Assembly (NCBI GenBank): GCA_015057615.1
Contig: SVEA01000034.1
Location: 1 to 52,839 of the forward strand
Source: Lachnospiraceae bacterium
GTDB lineage: Bacteria > Bacillota > Clostridia > Lachnospirales > Lachnospiraceae
Direction of reading: 5' to 3'
Length of the DNA stretch: 52,839 nucleotides
A model generated the notes under the pieces. The model had not been told where the DNA came from. It saw nothing but the letters and a program-made list of their open reading frames with translations, and did no database searches. Both the position numbers and the translations under genes were made by a program. Numbering within the stretch: position 1 is the stretch's first letter; every line of letters begins with the position of its first letter. Below, piece by piece: positions 17,960 through 24,823 of this stretch.

Positions 17960-18276
17960 AATAACTCCTTTCTGGACACAATTTCCACTTCTTTGTGATA
18001 CCTGCATTATAAACATTACCTGGTAAAAAAGCATAGCAGTTCTTACAAGAAATCTCTCAATTTTTTAAATGGATAAATAATTCTCAGAAAGGCTTTGGGC
18101 ACTCATTTCAGCTATTGTTTATACAACAGATACGTGTTCCAGTGCGGAGTAAAGCAACGGTATAACAAACATCGGGAAGTTTTACCTGATAATTTTTGTA
18201 ATACGAACAGCTATCATAGAATTCATTAGCCAAATGTATTATAATAGGAACAAGCGAAAGAAACGAGGTCAACGAA
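17960..18276. other. Divergent intergenic region (317 bp)
   Basis: No gene seen. On the minus strand TATAAT lies at 18011-18006, a plausible -10 for the Gfo/Idh operon with a poor -35. On the plus strand TATAAT at 18240-18245 could be the -10 for the AraC gene. No repeat family member is recognised. Confidence 0.5.
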
Positions 18277-19158
18277 ATGCTCCCACTCTATCTCACGGAA
18301 AAAGATGATGATTTTTTCTTTAACCTATCAATCCATGATATAAAAAATGATGTCGATCCCCATGGACATAGTTTTTTAGAGCTTCATTATGTTTTTGAGG
18401 GAGAGGGGATAGAAAAAATAAATGGCATTGAATACGTTATGAAGCCCGGTACCTTTGCCGTCATATTCCCGTATCAGGTTCATGAAATGTACATAAAAAA
18501 GGATACCGAAGTACGTCTTTATAACCTTTGCCTTTCTACCAAAACGATGTTTGACCAGGATGAATACGGCATTGTTATGAACCGGCTTTTATTTGATATT
18601 GATTTACATGAAAGAACAATTTATGATATTGAATCCGATACTGCAGAAAAATTTCTTACTCTGTTTCGTGAGATGCAGAAAGAATACGAAGAGGATAAAA
18701 TTTGGAAAAAATTTATGTTAAAGGCAAAAATCATAGAGCTTTTAATATTATTTGACCGTTACCGGAGGTTCCGTGTCATCAAAGAAAATACACCCCCGGC
18801 CGATACCCTCGATAATGATACCTGGTCTATTATCCACTATGTCTATAAGAACTGGAATACCAATATCACCTTAAAAAGTCTGTCCAAGCTCTTTTATTTA
18901 AGTGAGTCTTATATCAGTACGATCTTTAAGCAGTGCCTTGGCATCAGCTTTTATACTTTTTTAACAGACCTGCGCATTGAAAATGCCTGCAGTCTCTTAG
19001 CCTCTTCCAAGATGTCCGTTACCAATATTGCCTATGAGGTGGGCTACGCATCCTACAGTACTTTTGTACGGGTATTTAACAAACAAAAAGGAGTCAGTCC
19101 CGTTACCTACCGGCAGTTGATTAAAAATAACCAGCTTGAAAATCCCGTCAAAGATTGA
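18277..19158 (+). CDS. AraC family transcriptional regulator
   Basis: 293 residues. Residues about 20-75 form a cupin-like sensor (DPHGHSFLELHYVFEGEG and MKPGTFAVIFPYQVHEMY). Residues about 190-285 form the double helix-turn-helix (ITLKSLSKLFYLSESYISTI and MSVTNIAYEVGYASYSTFVR). The GYASYSTFVRVFNKQKGVSP stretch is the family signature, so this is a sugar-responsive DNA-binding regulator. It is divergent from the two Gfo/Idh genes and likely controls them. Confidence 0.92.
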   Translation: MLPLYLTEKDDDFFFNLSIHDIKNDVDPHGHSFLELHYVFEGEGIEKINGIEYVMKPGTFAVIFPYQVHEMYIKKDTEVRLYNLCLSTKTMFDQDEYGIVMNRLLFDIDLHERTIYDIESDTAEKFLTLFREMQKEYEEDKIWKKFMLKAKIIELLILFDRYRRFRVIKENTPPADTLDNDTWSIIHYVYKNWNTNITLKSLSKLFYLSESYISTIFKQCLGISFYTFLTDLRIENACSLLASSKMSVTNIAYEVGYASYSTFVRVFNKQKGVSPVTYRQLIKNNQLENPVKD

Positions 19159-19200
19159 TTAAAACCATGCGCAGAAAACATTTAACATCTCAAAGCGGTA

Positions 19201-19374
19201 TGATATAATACAGCGTAGTGAGTATATGCAAGCTTGCTTGCAATATGCGATCGGAGCAAAAGATCATGAACTGTTTTTTTGTTCATGATATAATAAGAAC
19301 GGAATGAGGAAATGCAAGCTTGCTTGCGGTTTCCGAGTGGAGTGACAAGATCATGAACTGCTTTGTTCATGATA
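19201..19374 (+). repeat. Family D two-hairpin repeat, tandem pair D1
   Basis: A type 1 unit (CGTAGTGAG...GATCGGAGC) is followed by a type 2 unit (GGAATGAGG...GAGTGGAGTG). Each has a hairpin around GCAAGCTTGCTTGC and a second hairpin ATCATGAAC/GTTCATGAT. Extended -10-like TGATATAAT motifs lie at 19201-19209 and 19286-19294. The array ends 17 bases before the queH ribosome binding site. Confidence 0.85.
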
Positions 19375-19401
19375 ATCATATGCAGTATCAGGAGGTGCCG
19401 T

Positions 19402-20055
19402 ATGAAAATAAACTATCAGAATAAGATGGAAGAGATCCTTGAGCAGGTGTCAGCAAGCGATACGATGCCCTCTCTTCTGCTACACAGCTGTTGCGCACCA
19501 TGCAGCAGCTCTGTGTTGGAATGCCTGTCAAAACATTTTAAGATCACCGTCTTTTATTATAATCCAAACATTGAACCCATTGCAGAATATCAAAAAAGAG
19601 TAGCGGAACAAAAGCACTTTCTTTCCGTCCTCCCATCCACAAATCCAATTGAATTTGTCGAAGGTCCTTATGAAGCGGATGCTTTTCAGATGATTTGCGC
19701 AGGCCGGGAAGAAGATAAAGAGGGAGGTTCCCGCTGCTTCCTGTGCTATGAATTGAGACTTCGAAAAACAGCCGAGTTTGCTAAGTTAAACGGCTTTGAT
19801 TATTTCACCACCACACTGTCTGTAAGCCCGTATAAGAATGCTCAGGCACTCAATGAAATTGGCGCACGCCTATCCGAAGAATACTGCATTCCCTATCTAT
19901 TTTCGGATTTCAAGAAAAAAGATGGATATCATAGATCCATTGAGCTTTCAAAACAGTACGGACTGTATCGTCAGAACTTTTGCGGATGCATATATTCACA
20001 AAAGGCCAGCGAGCAAAAGGCTGATTTGTCACAGCAAAACGAATCGGGAAATTGA
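19402..20055 (+). CDS. queH: Epoxyqueuosine reductase QueH
   Basis: 217 residues from ATG 19402 with AGGAGGTG upstream; longer frames lack a ribosome site. It catalyses the last step of queuosine formation in tRNA, reducing epoxyqueuosine, and is the non-cobalamin alternative to QueG. The family cysteines are visible: LLHSCCAPCSSSVLE near residue 30 (CC..C), RCFLCYELRL in the middle and FCGCIYS near the C-terminus, which bind an Fe-S cluster and metal. It follows a tandem repeat array and has no queuosine neighbours. Confidence 0.93.
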   Translation: MKINYQNKMEEILEQVSASDTMPSLLLHSCCAPCSSSVLECLSKHFKITVFYYNPNIEPIAEYQKRVAEQKHFLSVLPSTNPIEFVEGPYEADAFQMICAGREEDKEGGSRCFLCYELRLRKTAEFAKLNGFDYFTTTLSVSPYKNAQALNEIGARLSEEYCIPYLFSDFKKKDGYHRSIELSKQYGLYRQNFCGCIYSQKASEQKADLSQQNESGN

Positions 20056-20107
20056 TGATGAAGTTGCCGTCCTTCCATATCTCTCCTTCAATGCCACAAC
20101 TTAAATA

Positions 20108-20136
20108 TTACAATTTTGTTACGTATATGTTACAAT
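20108..20136 (+). promoter_or_regulatory. Promoter of the 27-residue Cys-rich peptide
   Basis: TTACAA (20108-20113), exactly 17 bp, then TACAAT (20131-20136). It is followed about 35 nt later by the ribosome site AAGGAGGT. Confidence 0.7.
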
Positions 20137-20182
20137 TCTATTGTTCCTAAGAGATAGTAATCATCATAAGGAGGTAAACACT

Positions 20183-20266
20183 ATGTGTTTCAATTTTAAT
20201 TCATGCAATTTCAACGACTTACTAAATCAGATTTTAAAATACTGTAGTTTTGGTTCTTGTAAATAA
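20183..20266 (+). CDS. 27-residue Asn/Phe/Cys-rich peptide
   Basis: ATG 20183 has a near-perfect ribosome site (AAGGAGGTAAACACT) and its own promoter. The peptide opens MCFNFNSCNFNDLL and ends YCSFGSCK, with four cysteines spaced C-x5-C-x12-C-x4-C. There is no signal peptide or membrane helix. A GC-rich hairpin follows the stop, making a self-contained transcription unit. Family unknown. It could be a metal- or redox-sensitive peptide, a bacteriocin-like product or a regulatory leader. The strong signals rather than length support it as a gene. Confidence 0.6.
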   Translation: MCFNFNSCNFNDLLNQILKYCSFGSCK

Positions 20267-20281
20267 ATATCTTTTTGGGAG

Positions 20282-20310
20282 GGGCGCCGCACGAAATGTA
20301 CGACGCCCTT
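20282..20310 (+). terminator. GC-rich hairpin after the small peptide
   Basis: GGGCGCCGCAC, loop GAAA, then TGTACGACGCCC and TTTT: an imperfect stem with a short T-run, typical of an intrinsic terminator. A related sequence recurs at about 20543-20602. Confidence 0.55.
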
Positions 20311-20322
20311 TTCACGTTAATA

Positions 20323-20529
20323 ATGTTTATCACATTTTAGGTTTTCAACAAGAGTGTGTGATTATTATCCAGCAGATACACGTTCTTACTCGGTTGTCGC
20401 TCATAGCGGTACATAAGGCTGTGACAGATATTTATCTGCCACAACCTAAGTACCGATGGCGACAAACGGTCTATTTATGGAATAATAATTCACACACTCT
20501 TCTTTTTAGATATTGAATGTGATAAACAT
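20323..20529. repeat. Family C inverted-repeat element (207 bp)
   Basis: Outer arms are ATGTTTATCACATT (20323-20336) and AATGTGATAAACAT (20516-20529), with inner arms AAGAGTGTGTGA versus TCACACACTCTT. The centre is the shared core: AGCGGTACATAAGGCTGTG, an inner stem, then CCTAAGTACCGATGG. It has the same length class as family B but different ends. No target duplication is evident. Related sequence flanks it on both sides (20295-20337 and 20562-20602). Confidence 0.75.
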
Positions 20530-20596
20530 TCTAGTTCTATGTGGGCGCCTTTTCAATCGTTAGTACAACAGCCTCTTTTCACATTAATGATGTTTA

Positions 20597-21622
20597 TCAC
20601 ATAACAACATAATGGACCGGAGCATCATATCTCTCTTCCGCTTTTCGTTTCGTAATAGACGGATCAATAACGATCGTTTCCGCCTTGCTCCTTTCAAATG
20701 CCTTTTTATAAATTTCTGTCACATCATAGGTATAGCTGCCGTAGGTTACGGTTTTGCCGATTGTGATCTTTTTCAGGTTAATATCCGCTCCCTTCACCAT
20801 CACTTTTCCATTTGCTTTGCCGGCTTTTTTTGTAACTCTGTATAATATTCCGTCCACAACAAAGCGCTGCATCTGGTCACTTCCGGTCTCCAAGATATTG
20901 TAATCCATCCCGCACCCGTAATGCTCTCCCGCATAAGTGCCGTCGGGTAAATAACTCATATATAATGCACTGGTATAAGCACCTACACTGCCCTTCGGTA
21001 CATAGATGACAGCATGAAATGCCAGATATCCGTCATCCAGATACCACCGGACCTCCTCGGGAGCCTTCTTTCCCAGGAAGGTAACGCTTTTAATATGCTC
21101 CAATTTCCCCAGGTGGCCCACTTTGCCGGTAACCGTCTTTGGAAATGTAATTTTCTTGATATTATTATCCCAATACTTCTGTGGTATCAATGCAGTACTG
21201 ACATCCTCCGGGTCAGCAATGACACTTGTCATTGAATAGGTTTTTTTCTGGTAGGTAACCTTCTCCGGAATGCGTAAATCCTCTGTTTTTTTATCGGGAC
21301 GGATAGAGCAAAGAGTCACTGTCCGCTTATCTGGATCGGTGATCCGATAGGTAAAGATTCCCTCCTGAAATACAGTTTCCGTAACGGTAACCTTTACTGC
21401 CTGATGCAGTCCGGAGGTTCTTGTATAAGCTATGACATATGTCTCACCTGCTTTTTTCGGAATAACCGCACCACCCCCTGTAACATCAAGGATATCTGTA
21501 TTGCCCGACAGCCAATAGATGTTCTCATTAGAGCCCTTGGTAAGGCTCGCAGGGATTTTGACGGTCTTGATTGTCTTAGCCTTGATGTCACTTACACCTA
21601 CCGTAATGCTTTTTGCCTTCAC
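20597..21622 (-). CDS. Surface-type beta/LRR protein lacking an export signal
   Basis: 341 residues if started at GTG 21622, whose ribosome site is weak. Residues 1-85 resemble a bacterial Ig-like domain (SLTKGSNENIYWLSGNTDIL, GETYVIAYTR). The rest resembles BspA-type leucine-rich repeats (IKKITFPKTVTGKVGHLGKL, YVPKGSVGAYTSALY, VTEIYKKAFERSKAETIVID). Such proteins are normally secreted, yet no signal peptide is present and the upstream frame is closed by a stop. The gene is either truncated at its 5' end or begins unconventionally. Its last residues and TGA lie in repeat-derived sequence related to family C ends. Confidence 0.65.
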   Translation of the reverse strand: MKAKSITVGVSDIKAKTIKTVKIPASLTKGSNENIYWLSGNTDILDVTGGGAVIPKKAGETYVIAYTRTSGLHQAVKVTVTETVFQEGIFTYRITDPDKRTVTLCSIRPDKKTEDLRIPEKVTYQKKTYSMTSVIADPEDVSTALIPQKYWDNNIKKITFPKTVTGKVGHLGKLEHIKSVTFLGKKAPEEVRWYLDDGYLAFHAVIYVPKGSVGAYTSALYMSYLPDGTYAGEHYGCGMDYNILETGSDQMQRFVVDGILYRVTKKAGKANGKVMVKGADINLKKITIGKTVTYGSYTYDVTEIYKKAFERSKAETIVIDPSITKRKAEERYDAPVHYVVM

Positions 21623-21735
21623 TATATCCGGCGTTAAATTATACCATAATATATTTTAATTCATTTATAACCCTTTTCTTTGTCAATTCAATGACAATCC
21701 GATCTTTTGGCACGAGTCTATTTTTACATAACAAA

Positions 21736-21769
21736 ATAGCAGGCATATTCTGAGTCTTATGCCTGCTAT
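21736..21769 (-). terminator. Terminator of the GGGtGRT operon
   Basis: ATAGCAGGCATA (21736-21747) pairs with TATGCCTGCTAT (21758-21769), a 12-bp stem. On the minus strand it is followed by TTTGTTATG, about 145 bp after the GGGtGRT stop. The rest of 21623-21913 is AT-rich with no gene seen. Confidence 0.65.
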
Positions 21770-21913
21770 AAATTAAAATATTTTGTTTTTTACTTATTCT
21801 TTACAGGGATGTTTTTACATGATTATATATAATCAATTCCTCAATCCCCTAAAAAAACGGTGAAAAATGGGTGACAAAATCATATTTTTGAGGTTCGGGT
21901 GACAAGTTCAAAT

Positions 21914-22924
21914 TTAGAACTTCCCTGCATTTGCAGCTTCTTCGATACTTACTGCAACACTTACAGTAGCGCCGACCATCGGGTTGTTACCCATGCCGAT
22001 CAAGCCCATCATTTCTACGTGAGCCGGAACGGAGGAGGATCCTGCAAACTGAGCGTCAGAATGCATTCTACCCATGGTATCTGTCATTCCATAGGAAGCC
22101 GGACCTGCTGCCATGTTATCCGGATGAAGGGTTCTTCCTGTACCACCGCCGGAAGCAACGGAGAAGTACTTCTTGCCCTGTTCCAGGCGCTCTTTCTTAT
22201 AGGTACCTGCAACCGGATGCTGGAATCTGGTAGGATTGGTTGAGTTACCCGTAATGGATACATCAACGTTTTCCTTATGCATGATTGCAACGCCTTCCGT
22301 TACATCATTGGAGCCATAGCATCTAACTTCTGCTCTTGGTCCCTTGGAGTAAGCCTTCTGGAATTTCTCCTTAACTTCTCCTGTATAGTAATCCATCTCA
22401 GTCTCAACATAGGTAAATCCGTTGATACGGGAGATGATCTGTGCTGCATCTTTTCCTAAACCATTTAAGATAACTCTTAATGGTTTCTGTCTTACTTTAT
22501 TCGCGGATTGTGCAATACCAATTGCACCTTCTGCTGCTGCAAAGGACTCATGACCTGCCAAGAAGCAGAAACATTCGGTAGTATCTTCCAGTAACATTTT
22601 ACCCAGGTTACCATGGCCTAAACCAACCTTTCTCTGATCTGCAACAGAGCCTGGAATACAGAAAGACTGTAAGCCTTCACCGATTGCTGCTGCCGCTTCA
22701 GCTGCTTTTCTGGCGCCTTTTTTAATTGCAATTGCAGCACCAACAGTATAAGCCCAGCATGCATTTTCAAAGCAAATTGGCTGAATTCCTTTTACCATAT
22801 TGTAAACATCAAGGCCGGCATCCTTTGTAATCTTTTCTGCTTCTTCTATAGAAGCAATGTCGTATTTCTTTAACACTGCATTAATTTGATTTATTCTTCT
22901 TTCATATGATTCAAATAAAGCCAT
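21914..22924 (-). CDS. GGGtGRT family protein
   Basis: 336 residues from ATG 22924 with AGGAGG at ideal spacing. The family-naming motif is present as FSVASGGGTGRTLHPDNMAA, and the C-terminus has MMGLIGMGNNPMVGATVSVA. It is a conserved anaerobe protein of unproven function that is regularly encoded beside a NifU-like scaffold, as here (18-bp gap). The tight pairing suggests a role in Fe-S or other metal cofactor handling. Glycine-rich, alanine-rich segments and SGGGTGRT suggest nucleotide or cofactor binding; that is inference. Confidence 0.92.
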   Translation of the reverse strand: MALFESYERRINQINAVLKKYDIASIEEAEKITKDAGLDVYNMVKGIQPICFENACWAYTVGAAIAIKKGARKAAEAAAAIGEGLQSFCIPGSVADQRKVGLGHGNLGKMLLEDTTECFCFLAGHESFAAAEGAIGIAQSANKVRQKPLRVILNGLGKDAAQIISRINGFTYVETEMDYYTGEVKEKFQKAYSKGPRAEVRCYGSNDVTEGVAIMHKENVDVSITGNSTNPTRFQHPVAGTYKKERLEQGKKYFSVASGGGTGRTLHPDNMAAGPASYGMTDTMGRMHSDAQFAGSSSVPAHVEMMGLIGMGNNPMVGATVSVAVSIEEAANAGKF

Positions 22925-22942
22925 TGTACGTATCCTCCTTTA

Positions 22943-23635
22943 CTATTCGCGTCTCGGGTCAATGATCTTCACAGCATCCTCTACACGTCCATACTGACCT
23001 TTGGATTTTTCAAATGCTGTAGCTGCATCATCGCCTTTTTTGATGAAATCCATCATCTTGCCAAGGCTCACGAATTGATAACCAATGATCTCATCATCAG
23101 CATCAAGAGCGATACCAGTTACATAGCCCTCTGCCATTTCCAGGTAACGAGGACCTTTTTCGAGTGTACCATACATCGTACCTACCTGGCTGCGAAGACC
23201 CTTTCCAAGATCCTCTAATCCGGCACCAATCGTAAGTCCGTCTTCAGAGAATGCGCTCTGTGTTCTTCCGTATACAATTTGTAGGAACAGCTCTCTCATA
23301 GCCGTATTAATTGCGTCGCATACTAAGTCCGTATTTAATGCTTCAAGAAGAGTTAATCCCGGTAAAATCTCGGATGCCATTGCGGCGGAGTGAGTCATAC
23401 CGGAGCAGCCGATTGTCTCAACTAATGCCTCTTGAATAATACCGTCCTTAACATTTAAAGTTAACTTACATGCTCCCTGCTGAGGTGCACACCAGCCAAT
23501 ACCATGAGTAAAACCGGAAATATCTTTCACTTCCTTGGATTTAACCCATTTTGCTTCTTCCGGAATTGGTGCAGCGCCATGGTGAACGCCCTGTGCAACC
23601 GGACACATCATTTTTACTTCATGAGAATAAGTCAT
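22943..23635 (-). CDS. NifU/IscU-like iron-sulfur scaffold protein
   Basis: 230 residues; GGAG precedes ATG 23635. It contains a NifU-N-like arrangement of cysteines: MMCPVAQGVHHG near the N-terminus, GIGWCAPQQGACKLTLNV, and ALVETIGCSGMTHSAAMASE, the last matching the scaffold's G-C-x-x-x-x-x-S/A-x-A pattern. It presumably binds a nascent Fe-S cluster or metal. It is the first gene of a two-gene unit with the GGGtGRT protein and has no IscS cysteine desulfurase nearby, so it may serve a specialised system rather than general assembly. Confidence 0.85.
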   Translation of the reverse strand: MTYSHEVKMMCPVAQGVHHGAAPIPEEAKWVKSKEVKDISGFTHGIGWCAPQQGACKLTLNVKDGIIQEALVETIGCSGMTHSAAMASEILPGLTLLEALNTDLVCDAINTAMRELFLQIVYGRTQSAFSEDGLTIGAGLEDLGKGLRSQVGTMYGTLEKGPRYLEMAEGYVTGIALDADDEIIGYQFVSLGKMMDFIKKGDDAATAFEKSKGQYGRVEDAVKIIDPRRE

Positions 23636-23660
23636 GTTGTTGAAACTCCTTTCAATTTAC

Positions 23661-23690
23661 ATAGTATCGCATTTCATTAGCTTATTGTAA
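23661..23690 (-). promoter_or_regulatory. Promoter of the NifU-like/GGGtGRT operon
   Basis: On the minus strand TTACAA (23690-23685), an 18-bp spacer and TACTAT (23666-23661). The remaining 23691-23987 shows no gene or repeat. Confidence 0.5.
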
Positions 23691-23987
23691 AATAGAGGTA
23701 ACTCACCACTTAAGAAATGGGAGTATTCTCCGACTTAGATAAACAAGATAAATGGACAAACGAAATCTCCTGCGGTATCCGCCAATAGTAAAGCATCGGA
23801 TTACCAAAAGAATACGTATGTCACTTAACTTGCTATGAACGTAATAACAAATATGTAATCCGCCCGTCCGTAAAAAATATACATTCCGGCAGTTACTGCT
23901 TATGCATAAATATATTTTTGATATTGTTATTTACTTAACATATTTTCGCACAAATCACAGGATAAGTCCATAGTTTTTTAGAAAATA

Positions 23988-24656
23988 TTAATGTTTGGCA
24001 ACAACTTCTCCTGCTTTTTTGTAAATACTTCCTTCCGGAACATACCCGCGTACCATAGACAGGGGATAGATATTTGAGTTTCTGCCGATGACCGTTCCCG
24101 GATTTAAGACACTGTTACAGCCTACCTCCACATGATCTCCTAAAATCGCACCGAATTTCTTAAGACCGGTCTCCAGCCTTTCTTCCCCATCCTTTACGGT
24201 AACTAAAGTTTTATCTGATTTTACGTTGGAGGTAATTGCTCCTGCGCCCATATGCGATTTATAGCCCAGGATGGAGTCACCTACGTAGTTGTAATGAGGA
24301 ACCTGTACTTTATTAAAAAGTATTACATTCTTAAGCTCGGTTGAATTGCCTACCACCGCGCCTTCTCCGACAATGGCGCTGCCGCGGATAAATGCACCAT
24401 GCCGGACCTCGGCACCCTTCCCGATGATCGTCGGTCCGTTAATGCAGGCGGTCGGCGCTACCTTTGCTGTTTTTGCAATCCAAATATCATCTCCCGCTTT
24501 ACGGTATTCCTCTTCCGGCAGGGAAGTTCCAATCTGAAGAATTGCATCTTTGATTTTACTTAACACTTCCCAGGGATAGATACATCCTTCAAAAATTTCC
24601 GCTGCAATGGTTTCTTTCAAATCAAATAATGAATAAATCATAAGATGTTCTGCCAT
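23988..24656 (-). CDS. Left-handed beta-helix transferase, GlmU C-domain-like
   Basis: 222 residues from ATG 24656, preceded by ATGAGG; a longer frame to 24719 is translated repeat sequence. Residues about 60-220 carry hexapeptide repeats (IGKGAEVRHGAFIRGSAIVG, VGNSTELKNVILFNKVQVPH, HVEVGCNSVLNPGTVIGRNS), which fold as a left-handed beta-helix trimer. YNYVGDSILGYKSHMGAGAI resembles the GlmU acetyltransferase segment. It is probably a sugar-nucleotide acyltransferase or pyrophosphorylase-related protein. The nucleotidyltransferase domain of full GlmU is absent. Confidence 0.8.
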   Translation of the reverse strand: MAEHLMIYSLFDLKETIAAEIFEGCIYPWEVLSKIKDAILQIGTSLPEEEYRKAGDDIWIAKTAKVAPTACINGPTIIGKGAEVRHGAFIRGSAIVGEGAVVGNSTELKNVILFNKVQVPHYNYVGDSILGYKSHMGAGAITSNVKSDKTLVTVKDGEERLETGLKKFGAILGDHVEVGCNSVLNPGTVIGRNSNIYPLSMVRGYVPEGSIYKKAGEVVAKH

Positions 24657-24663
24657 ATTTAAC

Positions 24664-24706
24664 CTCATTTCTGCGCGGCTTTTACGCATTACGGAGTTTG
24701 CGAATA
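24664..24706 (-). repeat. Family G repeat unit upstream of the beta-helix gene
   Basis: On the minus strand it reads GCAAACTCCGTAATGCGTAA then AAGCCGCGCAGAAATGAGG. The same pattern occurs at 34470-34540. Its edge supplies the ribosome binding site of the gene starting at 24656. Confidence 0.6.
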
Positions 24707-24823
24707 CCGCGCAGCACAAACTCTGTGAGTGAAAGTGGATTTTTTCACTCTTCCCTTGTATCTAATTTTATATATTTCTATTCTATGAAAAATATTACAT
24801 CGTTTCTTTATACGTTAGTACTT

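Noticed and set aside
20250-20516. Plus-strand frame of 88 residues across family C
   Set aside because: It overlaps the peptide terminator and the inverted repeat; no initiation signal.
24657-24719. N-terminal extension of the beta-helix transferase
   Set aside because: The extra residues come from family G repeat and ATG 24656 has the ribosome site.
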